Source of the DNA: Maribacter polysaccharolyticus
GTDB taxonomy: Bacteria > Bacteroidota > Bacteroidia > Flavobacteriales > Flavobacteriaceae
Direction: 5' to 3'
NCBI RefSeq assembly: GCF_028882255.1
Contig: NZ_JARBUY010000001.1
Location: 1,350,182-1,414,181, forward strand
Length of the DNA stretch: 64,000 nucleotides
The translations under genes were made by a program, and so were the position numbers. Position 1 is the first letter of the stretch, and every line of letters starts with the position of its first letter. The notes under the pieces were generated by a model that saw nothing but the letters and a program-made list of their open reading frames with translations, ran no database searches and had not been told where the DNA came from. Below, piece by piece: positions 55,653 through 64,000 of this stretch.

Positions 55653-56915
55653 ATGCATCAATTACCACTTACTGAAGATACCGTTATTCTTGGCCTGTTA
55701 AGCCTATGCTTAGGATTTGTTTTCTATACCTCATCAATAAAAAAAGGATTCTGGAAAAAATTCTATACCATTATCCCTACCTTGTTGATGTGCTATATGC
55801 TTCCGGCCGTTTTAACAAGTATTGGCCTGATTTCGGAAGCGGATTCCAACCTGTATTACATCGCAAGTCGCTATCTTTTACCGGCTGCATTGGTCTTGAT
55901 GACCTTGAGCATCGATTTAAAAGCCATTATGAACTTAGGTTCAAAAGCCTTGATCATGTTTTTAACAGGGACTGTGGGTATTGTCATCGGGGGTCCTATT
56001 GCCATATTGATCGTCTCGATTTTCTCACCTGAAACGGTTGGTGGTGTCGGCTTCGATGCAGTTTGGCGTGGTCTGACCACCATAGCCGGTAGTTGGATCG
56101 GTGGCGGGGCCAACCAGGCTGCCATGCTCGAAGTATTCCAATTCAATCCCAAGAAATTCGGGGATATGGTACTTATTGATATTGTTGTTGCCAACATCTG
56201 GATGGCCATTATCCTATTGGGGGTAGGTAAATCGGACAAAATAGATAAATGGCTAAAAGCAGATAATTCATCCATAACGACCTTAAAGGCAAAAGTATCG
56301 GCCCATACCGAAAAGATAACAAGGGTCCCCACACTCCATGATTATATTATATTGTTGTGTTTGTCCTTTTTTGCCGTTGGTATATCCCATTTTTTGGCAG
56401 AGCATTTTGCCCAATACCTGGAAAACACTTTCGAAGTCATAAGAAATAAGGAGAAGGCATTATCCTCTTTGGGTTCCAAATTTTTATGGATGGTCGTTTT
56501 CGCTACGACCGTAGGCATTTTATTGTCGTTCACCAAAGCAAAAAATTACGAAGGTGCCGGTGCCAGTAAGATAGGCGGCTTGTTCATTTACATACTCGTA
56601 GCTACCATCGGTATGAAAATGGATCTGGGGCGATTCTTGGAAAACCCAGGCCTGATAGCCGTTGGGATCATTTGGATTTCCATTCATGCCGGACTACTGA
56701 TCTTGGTCGCCAAAATGATCAAGGCACCATTTTTCTTTCTTGCGGTCGGCAGTCAGGCCAATGTAGGGGGGGCAGCCTCCGCCCCTATCGTAGCTGCGGA
56801 ATTCCATCCTTCCCTAACCTCTGTGGGAATACTTTTGGCAGTCCTGGGTTACGTGGTCGGTACTGCGGGTGCCTATATTTGTGGCCTTCTCATGGAAATA
56901 GCGGCCAATGTGTAG
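55653..56915 (+). CDS. DUF819 family membrane protein
   Basis: A 420-residue polytopic membrane protein with about ten to twelve hydrophobic helices. It has the family features MLPAVLTSIGLISEADSNLYYIASRYLLPAALVLMTLSIDLKAIM and WIGGGANQAAMLEVF. DUF819 proteins are thought to be transporters of unknown substrate, distantly like keto-deoxygluconate permeases. It follows HAD and DUF5916 genes in the same direction but has its own promoter box. Confidence 0.9.
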   Translation: MHQLPLTEDTVILGLLSLCLGFVFYTSSIKKGFWKKFYTIIPTLLMCYMLPAVLTSIGLISEADSNLYYIASRYLLPAALVLMTLSIDLKAIMNLGSKALIMFLTGTVGIVIGGPIAILIVSIFSPETVGGVGFDAVWRGLTTIAGSWIGGGANQAAMLEVFQFNPKKFGDMVLIDIVVANIWMAIILLGVGKSDKIDKWLKADNSSITTLKAKVSAHTEKITRVPTLHDYIILLCLSFFAVGISHFLAEHFAQYLENTFEVIRNKEKALSSLGSKFLWMVVFATTVGILLSFTKAKNYEGAGASKIGGLFIYILVATIGMKMDLGRFLENPGLIAVGIIWISIHAGLLILVAKMIKAPFFFLAVGSQANVGGAASAPIVAAEFHPSLTSVGILLAVLGYVVGTAGAYICGLLMEIAANV

Positions 56916-57066
56916 CCCCATTTAAAATCAAACGCCCTAATTGGTAAATTTCAAACAAATTGCACTTAAAAGTTGATATTCAAACTCAATTATTTTATTG
57001 ATATTTGCGGCACGGAATAAGTACGTCACATTCGGCAATTGTAGTCGCCGTAGAAATTACATTCAA

Positions 57067-57774
57067 ATGAAACATTTTCTCTTTTTTGGCTTAATCGCCC
57101 TTTTTATCGCATCCTGCAATGAGGATACATCGAACACCATGGTCGTGACCGGAAATGTCAAGGGCCTGAAAAAAGGCACCTTGTATTTACAGCATATACC
57201 CGATTCCATTTTGGTAACCATAGATTCCCTGCAAATAGAGGGAGATGGAAATTTTACCTTTAAAACAAAACTGGAAAGTCCTGAGATTTTTTATTTGTAC
57301 CTGAATAAAAAGGACTATAATGATGTTAATGATAGAATCACCTTTTTTGGCGAACCGGGCAACATTACGATCAATACGAGTTGGAACACTTTTGATTCCA
57401 ATGCCAATATCGAAGGCTCTGCCACTCAAAAAAAATTGGAAGAATACCAAAAGGTCATGTCACGGTTCAACAAACGTAGCCTTGAAATCATACAGGAAAC
57501 GGCAAATAGTACTGCAGCCTTCGACTCCGCCCAACTCGATTCCATTGAAAACCTATCCTATAAAAATATTCAAAAAGGGTATGCTTTCGCATTGAATTAT
57601 GCCTTAAACAATAAAGATTCTTATATCGCCCCCTATATAGCATTGACCGAAGTATCCGATGCCAATATTAAATATCTGGATTCTATCAACAATTCATTGA
57701 CTCCCGAAGTCGCGGATTCCAAATATGGGAAGGAACTCCAGGTGTTTCTGGAACTTAGAAAAAAGAAGCAATAA
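57067..57774 (+). CDS. DUF4369 lipoprotein
   Basis: A 235-residue lipoprotein: signal peptide MKHFLFFGLIALFIASC with lipobox IASC (Cys17). The DUF4369 domain lies at about 25-125 (VVTGNVKGLKKGTLYLQHI, then ITFFGEPGNITI); the C-terminal part is helical and charged. DUF4369 is found at the N-terminus of thioredoxin-like lipoproteins of Bacteroidota; here no thioredoxin CxxC follows, so it is the stand-alone form. The ATG at 57067 is chosen over a start 23 codons upstream because it starts the lipoprotein signal. Confidence 0.88.
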   Translation: MKHFLFFGLIALFIASCNEDTSNTMVVTGNVKGLKKGTLYLQHIPDSILVTIDSLQIEGDGNFTFKTKLESPEIFYLYLNKKDYNDVNDRITFFGEPGNITINTSWNTFDSNANIEGSATQKKLEEYQKVMSRFNKRSLEIIQETANSTAAFDSAQLDSIENLSYKNIQKGYAFALNYALNNKDSYIAPYIALTEVSDANIKYLDSINNSLTPEVADSKYGKELQVFLELRKKKQ

Positions 57775-57804
57775 AAAAAATCCCGCCAAGGCGGGATTTT
57801 TTTT
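57773..57804. terminator. Bidirectional terminator
   Basis: ATCCCGCC pairs with GGCGGGAT around a short loop, with a run of A on one side and T on the other. It serves the DUF4369 gene (plus) and the 57826 gene (minus). Confidence 0.9.
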
Positions 57805-57825
57805 CAACTATTTTATAGTTCTTTC

Positions 57826-58095
57826 TTATTGCAACTTATTCAATTGATCTACCAAAGCGGTTGCTTTTTCTTCCAATTCTTGACGAACACTTTTTAAGTG
57901 GGCTTTTCTGTCCTCAACACTTTTGTCGTTTACCTTAACGATCAAACTGTCGAAAGTCTCGATAGCCTCGTCAATGATCTTGCTTCCTTCAGAGGAGTCG
58001 TTTTTACCGTTGGTACCTTCAACGATGTATACCGCTTCAATGATATCCCCTAAAACAAAATTTATATCTTTTTTTAAATCCCTTATACTTGCCAT
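57826..58095 (-). CDS. Small helical protein of unknown function
   Basis: An 89-residue cytosolic protein, not assigned to a named family. It is helical and charged: ASIRDLKKDINFVLGDIIEAVYIVEG, a linker, then ETFDSLIVKVNDKSVEDRKAHLKSVRQELEEKATALVDQLNKLQ. The pattern suggests a two-helix bundle. No signal, membrane helix or catalytic motif is seen. Conserved small genes of this type exist in flavobacteria. It converges with the DUF4369 gene. Confidence 0.78.
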   Translation of the reverse strand: MASIRDLKKDINFVLGDIIEAVYIVEGTNGKNDSSEGSKIIDEAIETFDSLIVKVNDKSVEDRKAHLKSVRQELEEKATALVDQLNKLQ

Positions 58096-58165
58096 AGTCT
58101 ATTTATTTTTTTGCAAAAATACTGTTTTTAGTTTTTCCTTCTTCAAGTAATCGAACTTATTTCAT

Positions 58166-59134
58166 TTATACCGTGACCTCCAGCAATTTAGTATTCGATG
58201 TATGTATGTCGATGCTTTCCGTATCAGCAGGAACCAAAACGGTCTCCCCTTTCTGAATAGCCACGGCACCACTATTGGTTACGATCTCTGCCGACCCCCC
58301 CACACACATTAAAATCGTAAATGAAGATCTATCTGAAACATCAAGGCTCAAGTCTTTCTCCAATTGTAAAAAATTGGTTTTGAAATAAGGACAATCGACC
58401 ATGGTATTTACCGCATCCGATTTTCGGTCATACGCCACCTTAAAATCGTCCTTTTTATCATAATCCATGGCATCTAGGGCCAAATCGGTATGTAACTCCC
58501 TTAAGTTCCCGTTTTTATCTTTCCTGTTGAAATCAAAAACACGATAGGTTATATCGGAGGTCTGCTGAATTTCGGCCAAAAGTACCCCGGCCCCAATAGC
58601 ATGTATTTTTCCGGTATTGATGAAAAAGGTATCCCCTTCTTTTACCTGTTCATAGTTCAATAAATCCAAAAGGGTGTCATTATCCAAACTTTTGGAATAT
58701 TCTTCCTTGGTCACGTTTTTATTGAAACCAACAATAAGATTGGCTCCCGGATCGGCATCCATAACATACCACATTTCGGTTTTTCCGAAAGAATCATGTC
58801 GCTTTTTGGCCAATTCATCATTGGGGTGCAATTGTATGGATAGATCCTGTTTGGCGTCTATGAACTTGATAAGGATAGGAAAGTCTTTCCCAAAACGCTC
58901 AAAAACATCCTTACCCAATAATGCTTCGGGCTGTTCATCAATGATTTCCTGGAGTGTGGTACCGGCCAAAGGGCCATTGGCCACCGTTGAAATATCACCT
59001 TGTACGGCTGAAAGCTCCCAACTTTCACCGGTAATATCACTTTCAATGGGTTTTCCCAATACTTCTTTTAATTTGGTGCCGCCCCAAAGGCGTTCTTTTA
59101 ATATCGGTTGGAATTTAAATGGATAGAGGTTCAT
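58166..59134 (-). CDS. manA: Mannose-6-phosphate isomerase, class I
   Basis: Interconverts fructose-6-phosphate and mannose-6-phosphate. The 322-residue form is the short class I type of Bacteroidota. Zinc ligands are in SIQLHPNDELA (Gln and His) and NTGKIHAIGAGVLLAEIQQTSDITYRVFDF (Glu and His region). It starts MNLYPFKFQPILKERLWGGTKL. It follows queD by 35 nt in the idi > queD > manA run. Confidence 0.95.
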   Translation of the reverse strand: MNLYPFKFQPILKERLWGGTKLKEVLGKPIESDITGESWELSAVQGDISTVANGPLAGTTLQEIIDEQPEALLGKDVFERFGKDFPILIKFIDAKQDLSIQLHPNDELAKKRHDSFGKTEMWYVMDADPGANLIVGFNKNVTKEEYSKSLDNDTLLDLLNYEQVKEGDTFFINTGKIHAIGAGVLLAEIQQTSDITYRVFDFNRKDKNGNLRELHTDLALDAMDYDKKDDFKVAYDRKSDAVNTMVDCPYFKTNFLQLEKDLSLDVSDRSSFTILMCVGGSAEIVTNSGAVAIQKGETVLVPADTESIDIHTSNTKLLEVTV

Positions 59135-59169
59135 GTAATTAATTTGTATTTATATAATTCTTTCATCGA

Positions 59170-59580
59170 TTATTCACCGGAATAGGTCACGAAATTCCTC
59201 GGGGTTTCGTAAAGGACCACTTCCAGGTCTTTAGAGGCATCTATATGTGGTCTGAGTTTGTTCCAAATAAATACCGCAATATTCTCTGCTGTCGGATTCA
59301 AATGTTTGAATTCCGGCACTTCAACATTAAGGTTTTTATGATCCAAGACATCTTCGATCTTATCCTTAATCAAGGCTTTCAGGATTTTCATATCCATCAC
59401 AAAACCCGTCTCCTTATCTATATCACCATATACGCTGACCACCAAATCATAATTATGCCCGTGATAATTGGGATTATTGCATTTCCCGAAAACATCACTG
59501 TTTTTGGCATCGTCCCAATCTGGCCGAAACAACCGGTGCGCTGCGTTAAAATGCGCCTTTCTACTGACTTTAACTTTCAT
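59170..59580 (-). CDS. queD: 6-carboxytetrahydropterin synthase-type enzyme
   Basis: A 136-residue PTPS-family enzyme. The zinc ligands are His15 (FNAAHRLF), His40 and His42 (NYHGHNYDL); the catalytic Cys34 is in FGKCNNPNY. QueD makes the carboxy-tetrahydropterin of queuosine synthesis; the same fold also serves tetrahydrobiopterin. With no other queuosine genes nearby, the exact product is inferred. Its 5' end overlaps the idi gene by 11 nt. Confidence 0.92.
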   Translation of the reverse strand: MKVKVSRKAHFNAAHRLFRPDWDDAKNSDVFGKCNNPNYHGHNYDLVVSVYGDIDKETGFVMDMKILKALIKDKIEDVLDHKNLNVEVPEFKHLNPTAENIAVFIWNKLRPHIDASKDLEVVLYETPRNFVTYSGE

Positions 59581-60109
59581 GGTTCGTATTATGATGCATT
59601 AAATGGTCGAAGAACTTTTCAAAAATGATCTTGAACCAAACCGTATAATCTTCCGGATTTTCGGCAATATCTTTTTGGATTTCCTCGGGGCTCATCCATT
59701 TAAAATCCGCTACTTCTTCGGGATTTATCTTTGGATCACCGCTATAGGAACCCATCATCACATGATCATATTCGTGCTCGGTAAGTCCGTTATCGAACGG
59801 AGCTTTATAAATAAAGGAAAACAATTCCCGCAAGTCCGCTGTAAAGCCCATTTCTTCCTGTAACCTTCTTCGACCAGCTTCGATATTGGTTTCACCTTCC
59901 CGTTGATGGCTACAGCAGGTATTGGTCCATAATAAGGGAGAATGATACTTGTGTGCTGCCCTTTGCTGTAGCATGATCTCCCCTTTATCATTCATGATAA
60001 AAACGGAAAATGCCCTATGTAACAAGGCTTTTTCATGGGCTTCCATTTTTGGCATGGTACCCATTTGCTCGTCTTGGGTGTTCACAAGAATCACTTCTTC
60101 TTCCTTCAT
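59570..60109 (-). CDS. idi: Isopentenyl-diphosphate delta-isomerase
   Basis: Type I (Nudix) IDI, which converts isopentenyl to dimethylallyl diphosphate for isoprenoid and quinone synthesis. The 179-residue chain has NTCCSHQREGE, whose Cys (near residue 66) is the conserved catalytic Cys, and the Nudix helix GRRRLQEEMGF. It starts MKEEEVILVNTQDEQMGTMPKMEAHEKALLH. First gene of the idi > queD > manA run, with its end overlapping queD. Confidence 0.94.
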   Translation of the reverse strand: MKEEEVILVNTQDEQMGTMPKMEAHEKALLHRAFSVFIMNDKGEIMLQQRAAHKYHSPLLWTNTCCSHQREGETNIEAGRRRLQEEMGFTADLRELFSFIYKAPFDNGLTEHEYDHVMMGSYSGDPKINPEEVADFKWMSPEEIQKDIAENPEDYTVWFKIIFEKFFDHLMHHNTNHES

Positions 60110-60193
60110 ACCGTAAAAATAAGACCTTTACCCAACTTTTGGGTTAAGCCAAGTGTAAAAATATAAGGATGGATGAAATAAAAGGAATAATTA

Positions 60194-61156
60194 CTAGAAA
60201 AACCGAGGGGATTTCACAAACCCTTTGGAACTTATGAAATCATATCTGAAAATGATTTCAAAGGATCCATCATTAAAGGCGGCACTTCCCAATTCCGTAA
60301 CTTCACGGTCATAAGCCAAGCCTATTAATAGGGATTCACTGACATTAAAACCGAACATTCCGCTAAAAGCCGCATCCCATCGATAAGCCCCTCCAAGAAT
60401 GAATTTGTCATTGAGCAGAAAATTCGCGGAAAGATCCACTTGAAGCGGTGCGCCTTTTACCATCTTAGTGAGGATGGTAGGTTTGAATTTCAAATTAGGG
60501 TTTAAATCAAAAACGTATCCTGTAATCATATAAAAGTTCATCTCCTCGTTGGCCGTGGATAACGAAGACTCATCAAAATGGGAGGTTTCCAATATTCTTG
60601 GTACCGATAAACCGGCATAAAACCTTTCCGTATGATAGTATACCCCAGCTCCGATATTAGGGGAAAACTTGTTATCGATATCCTGTTGTAAGGTTTGATC
60701 CGTAGTATACTGGTTGAGTTCGGAAAAACGAATATCAAGCAAATGGCCACTAGCCTTCAATCCAAAACTCAATTTACCTTCGTCAGAAAGTTTTACGGTA
60801 TACGAAAAGTCAATATCCAAATAGGTTTCAGAAGTAGGACCGATTTCATCATTGACGATCGACAATCCCAAACCTACCCCATTATAACCAATGGGGGAAT
60901 GTATATTCAACGTTTGGGTTTTTGGCGCCCCATCCAGACCAACCCATTGCGACCTGTGAAGGGCCGCAATACTTGCATTTCCCCGAGAACCTGCATAGCC
61001 CGGATTAACACTCACGGTATTATACATATACTGGGTATACTGGGCATCTTGTTGGGCTTGTACTTTAGTGGTAAAGAACAATACCGCAATACCTATAAAA
61101 CTTACTGTCTGTATTACCCCTGAAATATGTTTCATAGTTCTTGCCTTTATCATCAT
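60194..61156 (-). CDS. Type IX secretion PorP/SprF-family protein
   Basis: A 320-residue outer-membrane beta-barrel-like protein. The signal is cut near KVQAQQ; then [52 protein letters not shown] matches PorP/SprF. SprF is needed in Flavobacterium johnsoniae for SprB adhesin secretion. Several starts are possible (61156, 61153, or the ATG at 61135 that begins MKHISG). Its stop-start overlap with the previous gene is ATGA. It is the third gene of adhesin > sorting-domain protein > PorP/SprF. Confidence 0.93.
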   Translation of the reverse strand: MMIKARTMKHISGVIQTVSFIGIAVLFFTTKVQAQQDAQYTQYMYNTVSVNPGYAGSRGNASIAALHRSQWVGLDGAPKTQTLNIHSPIGYNGVGLGLSIVNDEIGPTSETYLDIDFSYTVKLSDEGKLSFGLKASGHLLDIRFSELNQYTTDQTLQQDIDNKFSPNIGAGVYYHTERFYAGLSVPRILETSHFDESSLSTANEEMNFYMITGYVFDLNPNLKFKPTILTKMVKGAPLQVDLSANFLLNDKFILGGAYRWDAAFSGMFGFNVSESLLIGLAYDREVTELGSAAFNDGSFEIIFRYDFISSKGFVKSPRFF

Positions 61157-63165
61157 CTGTTAATATATATATACCCTGATAGCGTTATTATTTCACCCGT
61201 CACATTTTCATAATCAAGAATATAGAAATAGGTGCCAACAGGCAATTTATTGTCTTTATCAACGGTAACCCTACCTTGGGAGGTACCATCGAAAACATTC
61301 CCATTGGTATTGTAGGACTTGGTGGTATAAACCAAAACACCCCATCTATTATAAATTTTAAGTGTATTGTTCGGGTAATTATCCAACCCGCCTATTACCA
61401 ATACATCATGTGCACCATCGCCATTTGGTGTAACGACATTGAATACCTCCACTTCCTCTTCAGGGGCATTCGGCTCAAGATAATCGGGTATTCCATTACC
61501 GTTGATATCATCATTGGAAAAATCCCCATCCCCATTCAAGTCCTCATCAATGGTCATTAATGCATCATCATCATCATTGGGATCCCTATAATCCGACTCA
61601 TAATCACCATCCGTATTCGGAAGGTCCAAGAAAGGATCATTGTACTTATCATTAACATCTACGTCAATCGTGGTATCCCCTTCATAACTGTCATCCAATC
61701 CGTCATTATCCTTATCTGACCCGATCAAGAAGACATCGGCAATACCATCATGATCGAAATCATGGCCTTCAATGGCGTCAGGAACACTATCATTATCACT
61801 GTCCTCATCCAAATAATCGGGAAGACTATCCCCATCGGTGTCTACAGGGAATAGACCTAAAGCACCGACTTCATAGGCATCATCAAGACCATTGCCATTG
61901 GCATCAATTAGACTTGGTAAGATATAACCATCCGTCGTCTGTGCCTCGATATTGTCAGGAATACCGTCATTGTCACTATCAATATCCAAATAATCAGGTA
62001 TACCATCACCGTCACTATCGGTCGGATTGGTCGACGGATCGCCATCACCATCCAAATCCAAATCCTCGAAACTATCAAGGATTCCGTCATCGTCCGAATC
62101 CAGATCCAATGCGTTTGAAACAACTACCGCCACATTGGCCGTACTACAATTGGATGAATTATCACAAATCGAATAGGTAAAGGTATCGTTACCGACAAAA
62201 CCGTTGTTGGGCGTATAGGTTACGGCATCGTCCGAAGGATCGGTAGGTGTACCGTTATCATCATGGACCAAAGTTCCGTCTGAAGGGCTTGAAATCGTAA
62301 TGGTTCCGAGGGTCGGAATGTCATTATCGTTGGCCAAAATAGCAATTTCGACGAGTATCCCCTCTTCTGTTGCTACGGTATCATCAATAGCATCAACAAT
62401 GGGCAGAATATCAAGGGATACCGTTGCCGTACTGCAATCCCCGGAAGAATTACATACCGTATAATCAAAAGTATCCAAACCATTATAATCGGGATTTGGG
62501 GTGTAAGTGACCACATCATCCGACGGATTGTTCGGTGTAGCATTATCATCTATGGTAACTACCCCGTTTGTGGGATCGGTAAAGGTCAAAGCCCCTGAGG
62601 TCGGCAAATCGGAATCATTGCCGTAAATATCCACTACCAATGGCACATCTTCATCCGTAGTGACAACATCATCTACCAAATTAGCCGCCTGATCCAGACA
62701 TACCACTGTAAAGTTGGGCAGATCGAAACTATTCCCAGCTTTGGTCACTGTTGCCGTATACGTCACGACACTTTGCGTTGATAATACCGTAGGACTGGTT
62801 TGATTTCCAGAAACCGAAGGGGTCCAATCAAGGGTTGCCCCAGAGGATAAATCCACATTAGCGGAAATGTCCAAAGTAACCTCGTTTTCAGGTGAATTAC
62901 AATTGGTTACGATAAAATACCCTGTGGCATTTGAACCGCAAAGCGTACCATCATAAGTTGCAAAATAAATGCCCGGTGCCGTTACTTCGTAAAAAGAATC
63001 AGTACCCAAAACCGTTGTGGTATCGGAAGCCTCATACCATTGGTAGTTGTGTTCATCCGAACTGCTAGGGGCTTGTAATAAAAACTGGGCATTCGACACA
63101 AGTATCCCAAGTAGTGTAAAAACAATACTTAGGAATAACTTTTTATATGTAGGTTTAGGACTCAA
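61153..63165 (-). CDS. Cell-surface protein with gliding-motility (type B) sorting domain
   Basis: A 670-residue secreted protein. Start is a TTG (63163-63165); the N-terminus [26 protein letters not shown] is a signal peptide. After an Ig-like part (about 30-160) come two cadherin-like modules (about 165-350), each ending in a DxxVTYTPN motif, then a thrombospondin type 3-like calcium-binding stretch (about 353-560) rich in DxDxDGIPD. The C-terminal 100 residues (about 575-670, from [13 protein letters not shown]) are the TIGR04131-type sorting domain. It is exported by type IX secretion. Confidence 0.92.
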   Translation of the reverse strand: MSPKPTYKKLFLSIVFTLLGILVSNAQFLLQAPSSSDEHNYQWYEASDTTTVLGTDSFYEVTAPGIYFATYDGTLCGSNATGYFIVTNCNSPENEVTLDISANVDLSSGATLDWTPSVSGNQTSPTVLSTQSVVTYTATVTKAGNSFDLPNFTVVCLDQAANLVDDVVTTDEDVPLVVDIYGNDSDLPTSGALTFTDPTNGVVTIDDNATPNNPSDDVVTYTPNPDYNGLDTFDYTVCNSSGDCSTATVSLDILPIVDAIDDTVATEEGILVEIAILANDNDIPTLGTITISSPSDGTLVHDDNGTPTDPSDDAVTYTPNNGFVGNDTFTYSICDNSSNCSTANVAVVVSNALDLDSDDDGILDSFEDLDLDGDGDPSTNPTDSDGDGIPDYLDIDSDNDGIPDNIEAQTTDGYILPSLIDANGNGLDDAYEVGALGLFPVDTDGDSLPDYLDEDSDNDSVPDAIEGHDFDHDGIADVFLIGSDKDNDGLDDSYEGDTTIDVDVNDKYNDPFLDLPNTDGDYESDYRDPNDDDDALMTIDEDLNGDGDFSNDDINGNGIPDYLEPNAPEEEVEVFNVVTPNGDGAHDVLVIGGLDNYPNNTLKIYNRWGVLVYTTKSYNTNGNVFDGTSQGRVTVDKDNKLPVGTYFYILDYENVTGEIITLSGYIYINR

Positions 63166-63190
63166 TCTGATCAGGGCTAATGGTTATTAT

Positions 63191-64000
63191 CTATTTTACT
63201 ACAAATACCACATTGATCAACGAATTGTAATCCGACGGCGTACCTACTACATCATATTGCATGACCCCATCAGCACTAATGCTATCAATATTCAGCACTG
63301 TTGGATCGGCATAGGTAACATAGTAATAAAGTTCCGTTTTTGTGTATGTCGGGACAACAGCTGGCGCACCTGTACTTGCCATTGTAGGGCTGCCAAATTG
63401 GTCAATATACTCTTGATATAAGTCAATGGTCGCATTATTGACGATTGTCGATGCATCAACTGCGATTGATGGTGGATAGAAAATTCTAGCTGCCTTTGAG
63501 GTAATCGGTGCAATGGCTTGAATGACATCTTCAACCGTTGCTTCCGTACTTCCATCCCCATCAACGTCCACAGGGGAGTCCGAATCGACTTCCGAGGCCA
63601 CTTGATCGTCCGTATCCAGTGCACTTAAATCAACCGTTACCGGGACAGCGCCATCACCCTCCAAGGAAATGGCCAACTCACCGGTTCCAGAGTCGAAGGT
63701 CAACGCATCGACCGTCTGGTCATCGGTGCTGCCTGCGGCAAGTTCATCGATAGCCGCCTGGGTGTCCACTGCCGTCAGACCGGAGGTGGTATTGTCATAA
63801 GATACTTCAGATGCCGTTTGGTCATCCGTGCTTGCCGCTGCGAGTTCCGCCAAGGCACCTTCCACTTCCGTGGCCGTGAAGTTGCCCGCAGTATCCGTAA
63901 TGTTCACCTCATTGGCGATCTGGTCGTCCGTGCCCACCAAACTGGAAAGGTCGACGCTCGTTGATGATCCACCCTCTATATCTATCTGTAGGCTGTTGCC
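63191..64000 (-). CDS. Repeat-rich surface adhesin, 3' part (N-terminus off window)
   Basis: The frame enters from beyond base 64000 and ends at a TAG (63191-63193). It carries repeats of the TDDQxxxEV type about every 30-40 residues (starting with GTDDQIANEV, then STDDQTASEV, STDDQTVDAL, DTDDQVASEV). The C-terminal 100 residues (from KAARIFYPPSIAVDAS to NSLINVVFVVK) look like a distinct domain, present in many such flavobacterial proteins as I recall. Neither known type IX sorting domain is visible at its end. It is likely the adhesin exported with the PorP/SprF partner downstream. Confidence 0.85.
   Translation of the reverse strand, partial: GNSLQIDIEGGSSTSVDLSSLVGTDDQIANEVNITDTAGNFTATEVEGALAELAAASTDDQTASEVSYDNTTSGLTAVDTQAAIDELAAGSTDDQTVDALTFDSGTGELAISLEGDGAVPVTVDLSALDTDDQVASEVDSDSPVDVDGDGSTEATVEDVIQAIAPITSKAARIFYPPSIAVDASTIVNNATIDLYQEYIDQFGSPTMASTGAPAVVPTYTKTELYYYVTYADPTVLNIDSISADGVMQYDVVGTPSDYNSLINVVFVVK

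Overview
The window looks like a stretch of a marine Flavobacteriaceae chromosome (Bacteroidota; close to Maribacter/Zobellia-type genera by gene style, not proven). The reasons are type IX secretion genes (PorP/SprF, a gliding-motility C-terminal sorting domain), the rpmB-rpmG-DUF4295-ftsY block, bshC of bacillithiol synthesis, DUF2911/DUF2141/DUF4369/DUF5916 proteins, promoters with the Bacteroidota -7 box TAnnTTTG, and leaders with little Shine-Dalgarno sequence. No rRNA, tRNA, CRISPR array, insertion sequence or prophage was seen. Most of it is ordinary core chromosome, with few gaps.

Layout: 1-12.4 kb holds mnmA (cut by the window edge), a four-domain fasciclin lipoprotein, yidC, pyrG, a DUF3820 gene and the operon guaA > LysM/periplasmic-binding fusion > osmC > DUF922. 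12.7-27.3 kb holds a small coiled-coil protein, an FMN-binding oxidase-like gene, the bshC > GT39 > PLP-decarboxylase operon, an M14 peptidase facing a GntP permease, rimO, a serine hydrolase and ftsY > DUF2911 > membrane protein. 27.3-35.2 kb holds DUF4295/rpmG/rpmB, an exonuclease > FAH > HPt > cinA operon joined by TAATG overlaps, an E2 acyltransferase, recR, a sodium:solute symporter and a CoA-binding protein. 35.2-36.2 kb is the longest non-coding gap. 36.2-47.4 kb holds DoxX, MOSC, DUF2141, htpG, a TetR-AarF pair, a FabH-type synthase, AraC and AlkB genes, and three paralogous small secreted proteins. 47.6-64 kb holds an S1/P1 nuclease, a class A penicillin-binding protein, an SPFH > membrane/PH-like > ribbon-helix-helix operon, DUF5916 > HAD > DUF819, a DUF4369 lipoprotein, idi > queD > manA, and a type IX surface cluster that runs off the window end.

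The most unusual content is the paralogous family at 36208, 44553 and 45648. Each protein is a signal peptide followed by two tandem modules that resemble the C-terminal sorting domain of type IX cargo, with no passenger domain. All three genes share a promoter architecture of invariant spacing (TTAACC, 38 nt, TGATGTAGT, 19 nt, TA[A/T]GTTTG) and a conserved 3' element before the terminator. This suggests one co-regulated regulon duplicated with its control regions. Secondary candidates are the SPFH operon with its 54-residue ribbon-helix-helix gene, the LysM plus periplasmic-binding fusion as a possible cell-wall synthase activator, and the repeat adhesin with a conserved-looking C-terminal domain next to PorP/SprF. 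All functional statements come from reading the sequence and from family knowledge; no database search was run.
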